Source: JAMXLO01 sp963776505
GTDB lineage: Bacteria > Pseudomonadota > Alphaproteobacteria > Acetobacterales > Acetobacteraceae
Length of the DNA stretch: 64,000 nucleotides
Assembly (NCBI GenBank): GCA_963776505.1
Contig: CAVZNH010000080.1
Location: 62,001-126,000 of the forward strand
Reading direction: 5' to 3'
Both the position numbers and the translations under genes were made by a program. Each line of letters starts with the position of its first letter. The first letter of the stretch is position 1. Positions 47,886-60,697 of the stretch are shown here, in pieces. The notes under the pieces were generated by a model, which did no database searches, had not been told where the DNA came from, and was given only the letters and a program-made list of their open reading frames with translations.

Positions 47886-49149
47886 ATGGACACTCTGACG
47901 CGCGAGCCGACCGATCTGGCAACGCGCGCCCGGTCGCGCCGCTGGCTGATGGCGCTGCCGTGCCTGCTGGTCATCGCCGGCATCGGCTACGCGATCTGGT
48001 TCTGGCCGGCCGGTTCAGGAGGCCAGACGGCACGCGATCGCGATGCCAACCAGCCGATCCCGGTGCTCGTCGCGACGGCTGCACAGCAGGATGTGCCGAT
48101 CTTTCTGGACGCGCTCGGCACCGTGCAGGCGTTCAACACCGTGACGATAAAGCCGATGGTCGACGGGCCGCTTCTCGCGGTGAATTTTAGCCGAGGGCCA
48201 GGCTGTGAAGAAGGGCGACCTGTTGGCGCAGATCGATCCGCGCACCTATCAGGCGGCGCTCGATCAGGCGGTGGCGAAGAAGGCACAGGACGAGGCGCAG
48301 CTTGCCAACGCACGGCTCGATCTCGCGCGATACACGAAACTGGTGGCGAACAACTACGCTTCCACGCAGCAGGCCGATACGGCGCGCGCGCAGGTGGCCC
48401 AGGACGAGGCACTGGTGAAACAGGACCAGGCGCAGATCGACAACACCCGGACGCAACTCAGCTACACAACGATCAGCTCGCCGATCGACGGCCGCACCGG
48501 AATGCGCCAGGTCGATGCCGGCAATATCGTGCATGCGTCGGACACCACCGGCCTGGTGGTGATCACGCAGTTGCAGCCGATTTCGGTGCTGTTCACCTTG
48601 CCACAGCAAACGCTCGCGCAGGTGACCAAGGCGATGAGCCAAGGCGCCGCAAAGGTGCTGGCCTACGCGCAAGGCGCCACGGGCAGCCAGACTGGCCTGC
48701 TCGATACCGGCACGCTGGCGGTGCTGGACAATCAGGTCGATCCGACGACGGGCACCATCAAGTTGAAGGCGACGTTTCCCAATGCCGACAATCGCCTCTG
48801 GCCTGGCGCCTTTGTCGGCGTGCAGGTTCAGGTGGATACCGCGAAGAATGCTGTTGTGGTGCCGCCAGCCGCCGTGCAGCGCGGGCCGCATAGTTCGTTC
48901 GTGTACGTGGTGAACGCGGATAACTCGACGACGCGGCGCAATGTCGACGTCGGGCATGAGGATGCGCAGGCGAGCATCATCACCGAGGGGGTAAAGCCGG
49001 GCGAGAGGGTGGTGATCGACGGTGCGTCGCGGCTGTCCGAGAACACCAAGGTGACGATCGTGCAGCCGGCGCCGACGGGCGGTTCGCCGGCGGCGGAGCA
49101 ACCTGCTGCTCCCGGCACGCGACGGCGGCAGGCTGGGGCGCCTGGGTGA
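47886..49149 (+). CDS. mdtA: RND efflux periplasmic adaptor, MdtA-like (frameshifted)
   Basis: The adaptor (420 residues after correction) has an N-terminal membrane helix (WLMALPCLLVIAGIGYAIWFWP), PVLVATAAQQDVPIFLDALGTVQAFNTVTIKPMVDG, a lipoyl half-motif, a coiled-coil hairpin (AVAKKAQDEAQLANARLDLARYTKLVANNY and partner), then ISSPIDGRTGMRQVDAGNIV and a beta-barrel domain. It links inner-membrane pumps to the outer duct. One extra A near 48190 (before AEGQAVKKGDLLAQIDPR) splits the frame. The C-terminus is Pro/Ala-rich. Confidence 0.92.
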
Positions 49150-49153
49150 TCCG

Positions 49154-49243
49154 CTGCCCCCTCCCCCCACCCCCTCCCGCAAGGGGAGGGGGAGTCTGTA
49201 GCTGCTCCCCCTCGCCTTGGGGGAGGGGGGGGGGGAGGGTGGT
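49154..49243. repeat. G/C-tract inverted repeats between adaptor and pump
   Basis: This 90-base intergenic stretch is built from runs of C (CCCCCTCCCCCCACCCCCTCCC) broken into short tracts and facing runs of G (AAGGGGAGGGGG, then TTGGGGGAGGGGGG). It can form two adjacent hairpins, C-tract with G-tract. A similar stretch occurs at 60698-60770. It looks like a dispersed repeat; the long homopolymer of G may be inexact in the assembly. Confidence 0.7.
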
Positions 49244-49255
49244 AGCTGAAGCCGG

Positions 49256-52200
49256 ATGAACATTTCCGCACCGTTCATCGCCCGTCCAATCGCCACGTGG
49301 CTGCTGGCGATCGCCATCCTGCTTGGCGGAGCCCTGGGATATCGCGCGCTTCCTGTCTCCGCGCTGCCCGAGGTCGACTTCCCCACCGTGCAGGTCACCA
49401 CGCAGCTTCCCGGCGCGAGCCCGGATACGGTGGCGACACTGATTACCGCATCGCTGGAGCGCCAGTTCGGCCAGATCCCCGGGCTGGTAACGATGACCTC
49501 GCAAAGTTCCGAGGGCACCAGCCAGATCACCCTGCAGTTCAATCTCGACCGCAGTATGGATTCGGCCGCGCAGGACGTGCAGGCGGCGATCAACGCCGCC
49601 GCGGGGACGTTGCCCGCGAACCTCCCGTATCCGCCGGTCTACGCCAAGGTCAATCCGGCTGATGCACCAATCCTGACGCTGGCGCTGACCTCCGAGACTT
49701 TACCGATCGACAAGGTCAGCGACGCCGCCGATACATTGTTGCAGCCGAAACTGTCCGAGATCGACGGTGTCGGGCGCGTCACTGTACAGGGCGGACTGCG
49801 GCCGGCGGTGCGGGTGCGCGTCGATCCGGCGCGGCTGGCCGCCTACGGCTTGGCGCTGGAGGACGTGCGCACCGCCGTCGCCAATGCAAACGTGAACGGC
49901 GCCAAAGGCGGCTTCGATGGCCCTCGCCTTGCCTTCGCACTTGGCGCAAACGACCAGCTTGTCGACCCCGCGGCCTACCAGTCGCTGGTGATCGCCTGGC
50001 GCAACGGCGCGCCCGTGCGATTGTCGGACGTCGGCAGCGTGATCAACGGGGTGGAGAACGATCGTGTCGCGGCCTGGTACAAGGACCAGCCCGCGGCAGT
50101 GATAGACATCCAACGCCAGCCAGGCGCCAATATCGTGCAGACCGTGGCGCTGGTGAAAGCCGCGTTGCCGCGCCTGCAAGGCGCGATCCCGTCCGGCATC
50201 AGGCTCACTATCGTCACCGACCGCACGGAGACGATCCGCGCATCGGTGCGGGACGTGCAGATCACGTTGATCATGTCCGTCATTCTGGTCGTGGCAGTCA
50301 TCTTTCTTTTTCTGCGCTCGCCACGCGCCACGTTCATCCCGGCGATCGCGTTGCCGTTGTCGCTGATCGGCACATTCGGCGTGATGCAGCAGCTTGGTTA
50401 CGCGCTCGACAACCTGTCGCTGATGGCACTCACCGTCGCCGCGGGCTTCGTCGTGGACGATGCAATCGTGATGATCGAGAACATCGTGCGCTACATCGAG
50501 CAGGGCATGAACCCGCTGGCAGCTGCCTACCGTGGCGCGGCCCAGATCGGCTTCACCATCGTGTCGCTGACCGTGTCGCTGATCGCGGTGTTCATCCCGC
50601 TGCTGTTCATGGGCGGCGTTGTCGGCCGACTGTTCAAGGAGTTCTCCGTCACGCTATCGATTGCCGTGGTGGTCTCGGCGGTGATCTCGTTGACGCTGAC
50701 GCCGATGATGTGCGGCCGCATCCTGCGCTCCGCACGCGACCACCAGCCGGGCCGTCTGGCACGCATCAGTGAGGCTGGCTTCAACGCGCTGCTCGCGGCC
50801 TATCGGCGCAGCCTTGCCTGGACGTTCTTGCATCAGCCATTCGTCCTGCTGATCAGCGCCGCGACGCTGGTCGGCACCATCGCGCTTTACATCGTGGTGC
50901 CAAAAGGCTTCCTGCCACAGCAGGACACCGGTGTACTCGTCGCTGTCACGGAAGCGGCGCAGAGTGCCTCCATCCCGCGGCTGGTCGCGTCGCAGACCCA
51001 GATCGCACAGATTGTCGAGCGCGATCCCGCGGTGACCGGCGTGGTTTCGTTTGTCGGTGCCGGGACAATCAACGCCACGCCCAATACGGGGCGGCTCACC
51101 ATCGCGCTGAAGCCGATAAGACAGCGCGACCCGGCGCCGGTGGTGATCGCACGGCTGCGGCACGCAATCGCCGATATTCCCGGCATAACCACGTTCTTCC
51201 AGCCTGTGCAGGACATCCAGATCGGCACGCGCATCAGCCGCACGCAGTTCCAGTACACGCTGGTGGACACAGATCCAGCCGAGCTGGCGCTATGGGCCCC
51301 GCGCCTGCTGCACAGACTTGCCGCCGATCCAGCATTGCGGAACGTCGCCACCGATCAGCAGAACGACGGCTTCCGCACCTACATCGATGTCGATCGTGAC
51401 TCAGCGATGCGGCTCGGCGTATCGATGCAGGCGATCGAGGACACGCTGTACGACGCGTTCGGCCAGCGGCAGATCTCGACCATCTTTGGCCAGTCCAACC
51501 AGTACCGCGTGATACTGGAATCCGATCCATCCTGGCAGGCGGACCCGAACTATCTGGGACTGCTGCGCGTGCCGGGCGCGAATGGCGCGCAGGTGCCGCT
51601 GTCCGGGATCGCCACCATAACGCGCACCGTGGCGCCACTGGTGATCACTCATCAGGAGCAGTTCCCGTCGGTCACACTCAGCTTCGATCTGGCGCCCGGC
51701 TATTCGCTGGGCGCGGCGGTGCAGGCGATCGCCACGGGCGAAAGGGATATCGCTGTGCCGGGGACGATTTCCGGCAGCTATTCCGGCGACGCCGCGGAAT
51801 TCCAGAAGTCACTCGCGGCCGAACCGTGGCTGATCCTCGCCTCGCTGGTGGTGATCTACATTGTCCTCGGCGTGCTGTACGAGAGCTGGATCCATCCGAT
51901 CACCATCCTGTCCACACTGCCGTCGGCCGGCATCGGCGCACTGCTCGCCCTGATGTTGTGCGGCATCGACCTGTCGCTTGTGGCGCTGGTCGGCATCGTG
52001 CTGCTGATGGGTATTGTGAAAAAGAACGCGATCATGATGGTGGATTTCGCAATCGAGGCGGAACGCACGCGGGGCACCACGCCCGAGGACGCAATCCGCG
52101 AGGCCTGCCTGCTGCGCTTCCGCCCGATCATGATGACGACGATGGCAGCCCTGCTGGGCGCGCTGCCGCTGGTATTGGAGCGTGGCGCGGGATCGGAACT

Positions 52201-52348
52201 GCGATCACCGCTCGGGGTGACGATCATCGGCGGGCTGCTGCTGAGCCAGTTCCTCACGCTGTACACCACGCCGGCGATTTACCTGGCATTCGAGCGGCTG
52301 CGGCGGCGGTTCTCGCGCCGCGGCGAGCAGATGGAGCCGGCGGAGTAG
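49256..52348 (+). CDS. mdtB: RND efflux pump inner-membrane subunit, MdtB-like
   Basis: The 1030-residue protein is a proton-driven RND transporter with 12 helices and two large periplasmic loops. Motifs: MNISAPFIARPIATWLLAIAIL, VTTQLPGASPDTVATLI, GFVVDDAIVMIENIVRYIEQGMNPLAA (helix 4, proton-relay Asp pair), and VGIVLLMGIVKKNAIMMVDFAIEAERTRG near the C-terminus. MdtB and MdtC work as heteromeric trimers in E. coli, exporting bile salts and novobiocin; the substrate here is unknown. It is intact and followed two bases later by the second pump. Confidence 0.95.
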   Translation: MNISAPFIARPIATWLLAIAILLGGALGYRALPVSALPEVDFPTVQVTTQLPGASPDTVATLITASLERQFGQIPGLVTMTSQSSEGTSQITLQFNLDRSMDSAAQDVQAAINAAAGTLPANLPYPPVYAKVNPADAPILTLALTSETLPIDKVSDAADTLLQPKLSEIDGVGRVTVQGGLRPAVRVRVDPARLAAYGLALEDVRTAVANANVNGAKGGFDGPRLAFALGANDQLVDPAAYQSLVIAWRNGAPVRLSDVGSVINGVENDRVAAWYKDQPAAVIDIQRQPGANIVQTVALVKAALPRLQGAIPSGIRLTIVTDRTETIRASVRDVQITLIMSVILVVAVIFLFLRSPRATFIPAIALPLSLIGTFGVMQQLGYALDNLSLMALTVAAGFVVDDAIVMIENIVRYIEQGMNPLAAAYRGAAQIGFTIVSLTVSLIAVFIPLLFMGGVVGRLFKEFSVTLSIAVVVSAVISLTLTPMMCGRILRSARDHQPGRLARISEAGFNALLAAYRRSLAWTFLHQPFVLLISAATLVGTIALYIVVPKGFLPQQDTGVLVAVTEAAQSASIPRLVASQTQIAQIVERDPAVTGVVSFVGAGTINATPNTGRLTIALKPIRQRDPAPVVIARLRHAIADIPGITTFFQPVQDIQIGTRISRTQFQYTLVDTDPAELALWAPRLLHRLAADPALRNVATDQQNDGFRTYIDVDRDSAMRLGVSMQAIEDTLYDAFGQRQISTIFGQSNQYRVILESDPSWQADPNYLGLLRVPGANGAQVPLSGIATITRTVAPLVITHQEQFPSVTLSFDLAPGYSLGAAVQAIATGERDIAVPGTISGSYSGDAAEFQKSLAAEPWLILASLVVIYIVLGVLYESWIHPITILSTLPSAGIGALLALMLCGIDLSLVALVGIVLLMGIVKKNAIMMVDFAIEAERTRGTTPEDAIREACLLRFRPIMMTTMAALLGALPLVLERGAGSELRSPLGVTIIGGLLLSQFLTLYTTPAIYLAFERLRRRFSRRGEQMEPAE

Positions 52349-52350
52349 CC

Positions 52351-55300
52351 ATGGGGTTTTCCGCCCCGTTCATCGCGCGTCCCATTGCGACGATCCTGCT
52401 TTCGCTCGGGCTGCTTCTGTCAGGCATCGTGGCCTATCGCTTTCTCCCGATCTCCGCGCTGCCAAGCGTCGATATTCCGACCATCGTGGTGTTTGCCGCG
52501 CGTCCCGGCGCAGATCCCGAGACGATGGCGAACTCGGTCGCCGCGCCGTTGGAACGCCGGCTCGGCGAGATTTCCGGCGTCACCGAAATCACCTCCACCA
52601 GCTCGATCGGCAACACCTCGGTTGTCGTGCAGTTCGACATCGATCGCGACATCAACGGCGCCGCGCGTGACGTACAGGCGGCGATCAACGCGGCTATCAC
52701 CGATCTGCCGTCGGATCTCCCCACGCGACCCTACTACCGCAAGTTCAATCCTGCCGATGCGCCGATCATGACGCTGGCGCTGTCCTCCGACACCTTGACC
52801 ACGGCGCAGATCTACGACGCCGCGGACAGCATCCTGGCGCAGCGCCTGTCGCAGGCCGATGGCGTCTCGCAGGTCACCGTCAACGGCTCCGAGAAGCCTG
52901 CGGTGCGCGTGCGGCTCGATCCGGTGCGGCTCGCCGCCGCGGGCCTGGCCGGGCAGGACGTGCTGAACGCGATCAAGGGCAAACAACGTTCTGCAACCTA
53001 CCGGCGCGTTCCAGACACCGGAACGCGCGGAGTTCTATCGGCATCAACGGTCAGATCTCGCAGGGTTCGGACTATGCGCCACTGGTGCTTAAGGTCGGCA
53101 ACGGCGCAATCCTGCGTCTCTCCGACGTCGCCACGGTGGTCGACGGCGTCGCCAATATGCGGCTCGCGGCCTGGAACGGCAAGCAGCCGGCGATCCTGCT
53201 GACAATCACCAAGTCAGCCGGCGCCAACGTCATCGATACGGTCGATCGCATCAAGGCACTGCTGCCACAACTGATGGAGTGGCTGCCTGCCAACATCAAT
53301 CTCACCATCATTTCCGACCGCACCACGACCATCCGCGCGTCGGTCAATGATGTGCAGTACACCATGCTGATCACCATCACGCTGGTGCTGCTGGTGGTGC
53401 TGCTGTTCATGCGCCGCTTGATGCCGACATTGGCCGCCGCGGTCACCGTGCCATTGTCGATCTGCGGAACGCTCGCCGGCATGTGGTTCATGGGCTATCT
53501 GCTCGATAACTTCTCGCTAATGGCACTGACCATATCGGTCGGGTTTGTCGTGGACGATGCGATCGTGATGATCGAGAACATCGTCCGCCACCGGGAACGC
53601 GGCGCCGATCCGATGCGCGCGGCGCTGATCGGCGCACGACAGATCGGCTTCACGGTCATGTCGATCAGCATCTCGCTTGTCGCGGTGTTCATCCCGCTGA
53701 TCTTCATGGGCGGCATTCTGGGACGGCTGTTCCACGAGTTCGCGATGACGCTGGCCATGGCGATCGCTGTCTCCGCGCTCGTGTCGCTGACGCTGACGCC
53801 GATGATCTGTGCGCACTATATGCCACGCGATCTGCATGCTCCGCCACGGCAGCACTTCGCCGCGCGACTGGATCGCGGGTTGGAGCGCGGCTTTGCCGCC
53901 GTGCAGCGGTTCTACGCCAGGACACTCGGCTGGGCGCTCGAGCACCACGTGTTCATGCTGCTGGTTACTTTCGCCACCATCGTGTTGACCGTGCGGCTGT
54001 ATACCGTTCTGCCGAAGGGATTTCTGCCGTTGCAGGACACCGGCATACTGATCGGCTCCACGCTCGCCTCGCCTGACGTTTCGTTCCAGGCGATGGAGGA
54101 GCGGCAGCGCGCCGCAGTCGATGCGATTCTGGCTGATCCCGCTGTCGCCAGCGTCGGCTCGACGGTCGGAGTGTCGAACGGCTGGAGCTCGGTCAACCGC
54201 GGCACTCTCATCGTAAGCCTGAAACCGCTGTCAGAGCGGCGGATTTCTTCCGAGGCGGTGATCGAGCGGCTGCGCGGACCGCTGGAGAAGGTCGCCGGCG
54301 TGCAGACGACGTTCTTTTCGGCGCAGGACCTCCGCGGTGGCGGTCGGCAGGGCGGTGCGCAGTTCCAGTACGCGCTGATCACGCAGGACATCAACGAACT
54401 GCGTCGCTGGGCGCTCGCGCTCGAGGACAAGCTGCGCGCCACGCGCGGGATTGTCGATGTGACGTCGGATCAGGATCGCGCCGGGCCACAGGTGAACGTC
54501 GTGATCGACCGCGACGCCGCCGCCCGTCTTGGCGTCGACACCATGGCGATAGACAACGCGCTGAACAATGCCTATTCGCAGCGACAGATCACGACCATCT
54601 ACACCCAGCGCAATCAGTACAAGGTCGTGCTGGAGATAGATCCGCGACTGCAGACCGATCCGTCGCTACTCGAGCGCATCTATGTCGGTGCATCGAGCGG
54701 CAAGCAGGTGCCGCTTTCGACTGTGGCGCATTTCGAGCGTGGCACCGCGCCGCTGTCGGTACGGCATCAGGGTCAGTTTCCGGCAGCCACGATCAGCTTC
54801 AACCTGGCGCCCGGGATGGCACTCGGCGATGCCGAGACCGCGGTGCAGAACGCCACCCGCGAGCTGCGAATGCCGGAGGATGTGCGCACCGAGTTCGCTG
54901 GCAATGCACGGTTCCTCCAGCAGTCGCTGTCAACGCAGCCACTGCTGATCGCCGCCGCGCTGATCTCGATCTACATCGTGCTTGGCGTGCTGTATGAGAG
55001 CCTGCTGCATCCGCTGACCATCATCTCCACGTTGCCGTCGGCCGGTATTGGCGCCTTGCTGGCATTGCTGATCACCGGCAACGATCTGTCGATCATGGGG
55101 CTGATCGGCATCATCCTGCTGATGGGCATCGTGAAGAAGAACGCCATCATGCTGGTGGACTTCGCGCTGGAAGCCGAGCGCCAGCGGGGGCTGTCGCCGG
55201 CGCAGGCAATTCACGAGGCGTGTCTGGAGCGATTCCGCCCGATCATCATGACGACGCTGGCGGCTCTGCTCGGCGCGGTGCCGCTGGCGCTGGCATTTGG

Positions 55301-55454
55301 CACCGGCGCGGAGTTGCGCCGTCCGCTCGGTATCTCGATCATCGGCGGCCTGATCGTGTCGCAGGTGCTGACGCTCTACACGACGCCAGTGGTGTATCTG
55401 GCGCTGGAGCGTCTGGCGGGCAGGCGGCCGCCTATCGTGGTGCCGGCGGAGTAG
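52351..55454 (+). CDS. mdtC: RND efflux pump inner-membrane subunit, MdtC-like (two insertions)
   Basis: This second RND pump (1033 residues after correction) parallels the preceding one: MGFSAPFIARPIATILLSLGLLLSG, ARPGADPETMANSVAAPLERRLGEISG, GFVVDDAIVMIENIVRHRERG (proton-relay Asp pair) and LMGIVKKNAIMLVDFALEAERQRG. The frame is broken between 52977 and 53045: removing one G from GGG at 52977-52979 and another near 53041 restores KANNVLQPTGAFQTPERAEFY and INGQISQGSDYAPLVLKVG. Its stop overlaps the end of the convergent GH15 gene by 23 bases. Confidence 0.93.
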
Positions 55455-57343
55455 CCACGTTAGACGAGGTATTGCGCCGTCGGTGCGCGGGGCCATGGTT
55501 GTGCAGGTTCAGCGCGGTGTTGATCAGCGCGAGATGCGAGAATGCCTGAGGGAAATTGCCCAATTGACGCTGCGACCGCGGGTCGTATTCCTCCGCCAAC
55601 AGGCCGACATCGTTGCAAAGCCCAATCAGCCGCTCGAACAGAGCACGAGCCTCGCGATGCCGGCCCTGTAGGATCAGGTTGTCGGCCAGCCAAAAACTGC
55701 ACGCGAGAAACAGGCCTTCCCCCGGCGGCAACCCGTCGACGTTCTCATGCGTCCGATAGCGCAATACCAGGCCATCGACGGTAAGCTCGCGCTGGATCGC
55801 CGCGACCGTGCCCTTGATGCGCGGATCGTGGGGCGGCAGGAAGCCGATCAAGGGCAGCAGCAGCAGACTCGCATCCAGCTCATCGCTGCCATAGTACCTG
55901 CACGAAGCTCTGCTTCTCGGTGCTGTAGCCCTCACGGCAGACTGAATCGTGGATGCGCTGCCGCAGCGCACGCCACTGATCCAGCCGCGCCGGCAGGTTG
56001 AATTGCTCGGCACCTCGGATCGCGCGGTCCATTGCGACCCAGGCCATCGCCTTGGAGAAGGTGAAATGCCGAGAGCCGCCGCGCACTTCCCAGATGCTCT
56101 CGTCGGGCTTGTTCCAGATCTTCGCCAGGTGATTGACCAGTTGCCGCTGAATATCCCAACTGGCGTTCGGCCGCGCCAGGCCGAGATGCATCTCCTGATA
56201 CAGCGCATCCATCAGTTCGCCGTACACGTCGAGCTGCAACTGCGTGCTCGCCGCGTTGCCGATGCGCACTGGCCGCGCGCCACCGTAGCCAGCCAGCCAT
56301 GGCACCTCCCACTCCATCAGCCAGCGCTCACCCGCCAAGCCGTACATCGTCTGCACCTGTGACGGAGTGCCGGCGACCGTACGGCGCAGCCAGGTGCCCC
56401 AGGACTGAGCCTCCTCGCGATAGCCGGCGTGCATCAACGCCAGCAGTGTGAAGGTGGCATCGCGCAGCCAACAAAAGCGATAGTCCCAGTTGCGCTCGCC
56501 GCCGGGCAGTTCGGGCAGCGACGTGGTCGGGGCGGCAACGATGCCGCCGGTGGGATAGTAGGTCAGCGCCTTCAGAGTGAGCAGCGAGCGCTGAACCACA
56601 TCGCGCCATTCTCCCTGATACAGGCAGCGCGCGGACCAGGCGGTCCAGCCCGCGTCGATCTCATCGAGCGCCGCATCGGCTTCAGGCACGCGTGGATCGG
56701 CCAGATGCGACATGCCGTGCGTCATGGCGAACGAAACGCGTTGGCCGGCCGTGACGGTGAAATCGCTGACCGTGGTGAACTTCTCGCCGCGCAGCCGAAC
56801 GCCACTATGCAGCACCACAACGTACGGCCCAGCGATGGCGCGGAGGCCAGTGCCATGCCGCAGCTGTGTCACCCAGGGGATGGCGGAGCCATAATCGAAC
56901 CGCAATGCGAGATCGAGCCGCATCGCGACCTGGCCGCTACGTCCCTCTACAATGCGCACCACCGAGGAGTTGCCAGTGGCAGCGGTCATGAAATCGATCA
57001 ACGCCACACTGCCATTCTGAGTGTCGAAGATCGTCTCGAGAATCAGGGTGCCAGGACGGTACTGCCGGCGGACACTGACCGGGGCCTCTGCGGGGGCGAT
57101 GCGCCAGCGCCCGTTGTCCGGCGTGCCGACCAGTGCGGCGAAACAGGCTGGACTGTCGAAACGCGGCCAACAGAGCCAGTCGATCGATCCCTCTTTGCTG
57201 ACCAGCGCCGCACTGTGACAGTCGCCGATCAGTGCATAATCCTCGATCCGCGCAGCGTATCGCGCGGCATTCGCGGTTGGCACCTGTTCGCGAGGATTGT
57301 CCTTCGCCCCTTCCGGCGGGCGCATACCGGGCGGCGTCGCCAT
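55432..57343 (-). CDS. Glycoside hydrolase family 15 protein (glucoamylase/trehalase-like, frameshifted)
   Basis: About 636 residues carry the two-domain GH15 layout: an N-terminal beta-sandwich with YAARIEDYALIGDCHSAALV and GSIDWLCWPRFDSPACFAALVG (about 29-73), a linker, and an (alpha/alpha)6 barrel with LPELPGGERNWDYRFCWLRDATFTLLAL and, after the break, DELDASLLLLPLIGFLPPHDPR and LFLACSFWLADNLILQGR. Such bacterial proteins act as glucoamylases or trehalases, releasing glucose from alpha-glucosides. There is no export signal, so it is cytoplasmic. One break lies near 55900. The ATG (57341-57343) overlaps the stop of the Pro-rich protein as ATGA. Confidence 0.88.
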
Positions 57344-57727
57344 CAGGTGGCGCGGCCCCAGAGACGGCCCTGCGTCGTCGTGCAGTAGCACCCCGAGCCG
57401 GACGCGACCGGGTGTTCCATCGGGCATACCGCGGGGCCGGCCACGCACGACTGGCCTGACGGACGGTATTGCACCGGCGGGCTGTAGACCGGAGACGGGT
57501 AGTACAGGTGGGGGTAGATAATAGGCCGGGGGAGGATAATAGGCCGGCGGGGGGTAGTAGACGGGCGGCGGATAATAGGCCGGTGGCCCGACGAACAGCG
57601 GGAATCCAAAGCCGACCCAGACACGGGCCATGGCAGGGTGCGCCAGTCCGCTCAGAGTGCTCAGGCCAACACTGAGCGTCGCCACTGCGAGCGGACGGCG
57701 CAAGGTGCGCATTGCCGAATGGATCAT
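57343..57727 (-). CDS. Small secreted Pro/Tyr-repeat protein (frameshifted)
   Basis: The product of about 127 residues has a signal sequence (about 1-31, cut after AMA). It then has WVGFGFPLFVGPPAYYPPP with three to four tandem PPPAYY-type units, and a C-terminal QYRPSGQSCVAGPAVCPMEHP with four Cys residues. One break near 57510 shifts the frame between the repeat and the Cys-rich tail. Proline/tyrosine repeats plus Cys pairs suggest an extracytoplasmic structural or surface protein. Start is ATG 57727, preceded by GAGG. Confidence 0.6.
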
Positions 57728-57820
57728 CGCATCATCCTCGCCCACTTTGTTGCCGGAATATAGCTGACGCGCCGCGAGTTCCAACCGGCGGTGCCGTGTT
57801 CGCGTGACGGCGCGATGAAC

Positions 57821-57848
57821 TTGACTTTCACGGATTTAGTCCTGATAC
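57821..57848 (+). promoter_or_regulatory. Candidate sigma-70-type promoter of the DEAD helicase
   Basis: TTGACT (57821-57826) and TGATAC (57843-57848) are separated by 16 bases, a good -35/-10 arrangement. It precedes the proposed helicase start by about 90 bases and lies in the short divergent gap. Pattern match only. Confidence 0.4.
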
Positions 57849-57937
57849 CCAGCTCGTTACGTGCGGAATGCCGCCGAGCGACTGGCCGCGCAGGCGTTGC
57901 GCCGCAGCGCCGCGACCTACCAGCGACTGGACAAGAC

Positions 57938-59480
<1,543 letters not shown>

Positions 59481-59494
59481 GGGGAGAGCGAGGC

Positions 59495-60697
59495 ATGAAC
59501 GATGCTCCGGTCCGCCACAAGAGCCACTTCACGTCCTTTCAGTGGGATGATGTGCTGCGCCTCGACCAGCAGTTGACCGAGGAGGAGCGCGCGATCCGCG
59601 ACGCCGCGCGCGAGTATTGTCAGGACAGGCTGTTCCCGCGCGTGATTGAGGCGAACCGGCACGAACGATTCCATCGCGAGATCATGAACGAGATGGGCGA
59701 GATGGGATTTCTCGGCGCCACGCTGGAGGGTTACGGTTGCGCCGGCGTGAATTACGTCAGCTATGGACTGATCGCGCGCGAGGTGGAGCGGGTGGATTCC
59801 GGCTATCGCTCGGCGTTCTCCGTGCAGTCATCGCTGGTGATGTACCCGATCTGGGATTTCGGGTCGGACGCGCAGAAGGAGAAGTATCTGCCGAAGCTGC
59901 GCAGCGGCGAATGGGTTGGCTGCTTCGGGCTGACCGAACCGGACGCTGGATCGGATCCCGCGTCGATGCGCACACGGGCGAAGCGGGTCGATAGCGGGTT
60001 TGTTCTGAACGGATCGAAGACCTGGATCACCAACTCGGCAATCGCCGACGTGTTCGTGGTGTGGGCAAAAGACGACGCTGGGGACATCCGCGGCTTCATC
60101 CTGGAAAAGGGCATGAAGGGGCTAAGCGCGCCAAAGATCGAGGGCAAGTTCTCGCTGCGGGCATCGGTGACCGGAATGATCATGATGGATAACGTCATGG
60201 TGCCAGAGGATGCGATGTTGCCCAGCGTGAAAGGGCTGCGCGGGCCGTTCTCGTGCCTGAACAATGCGCGCTACGGCATCGCCTGGGGCGCGCTCGGTGC
60301 GGCCGAGTTCTGCTGGCAGGCGGCGCGCGACTACACAATGCAGCGGATCATGTTCGGCAAGCCGCTGGCGGCGACGCAGCTCATCCAGAAGAAGCTGGTC
60401 GACATGCAGACCGAGATCACACTCGGGTTGCAGTCGGTGCTGCGACTGGGGCGGCTGATCGACGAAGACAACGCCGCGCCGGAGATGATCAGCCTGCTGA
60501 AGCGCAACAATTGCGGCAAGGCGCTGGATATCGCACGCACGGCGCGCGACATGCACGGCGGCAACGGCGTCAGCGACGAGTACCATGTGATTCGCCATGT
60601 GATGAACCTTGAGGCGGTGAACACCTACGAGGGCACGCATGACGTCCACGCGCTGATCCTCGGCCGCGCACAGACCGGGCTGTCGGCATTCGGCTGA
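59495..60697 (+). CDS. gcdH: Acyl-CoA dehydrogenase, glutaryl-CoA dehydrogenase-like
   Basis: The 400-residue flavoprotein has LTEEERAIRDAAREYCQDRLFPRV, MGEMGFLGATLEGYGCAGVNYVSYGLIAREVERVDSGYRS, the FAD-binding FGLTEPDAGSDPASM and KTWITNSAIADVFVVWAKD, and the catalytic Glu in NTYEGTHDVHALILGRAQTG (E379). These are characteristic of glutaryl-CoA dehydrogenase, which oxidises and decarboxylates glutaryl-CoA to crotonyl-CoA in lysine/tryptophan breakdown. A GGGGAGAG precedes the ATG. Confidence 0.93.
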   Translation: MNDAPVRHKSHFTSFQWDDVLRLDQQLTEEERAIRDAAREYCQDRLFPRVIEANRHERFHREIMNEMGEMGFLGATLEGYGCAGVNYVSYGLIAREVERVDSGYRSAFSVQSSLVMYPIWDFGSDAQKEKYLPKLRSGEWVGCFGLTEPDAGSDPASMRTRAKRVDSGFVLNGSKTWITNSAIADVFVVWAKDDAGDIRGFILEKGMKGLSAPKIEGKFSLRASVTGMIMMDNVMVPEDAMLPSVKGLRGPFSCLNNARYGIAWGALGAAEFCWQAARDYTMQRIMFGKPLAATQLIQKKLVDMQTEITLGLQSVLRLGRLIDEDNAAPEMISLLKRNNCGKALDIARTARDMHGGNGVSDEYHVIRHVMNLEAVNTYEGTHDVHALILGRAQTGLSAFG

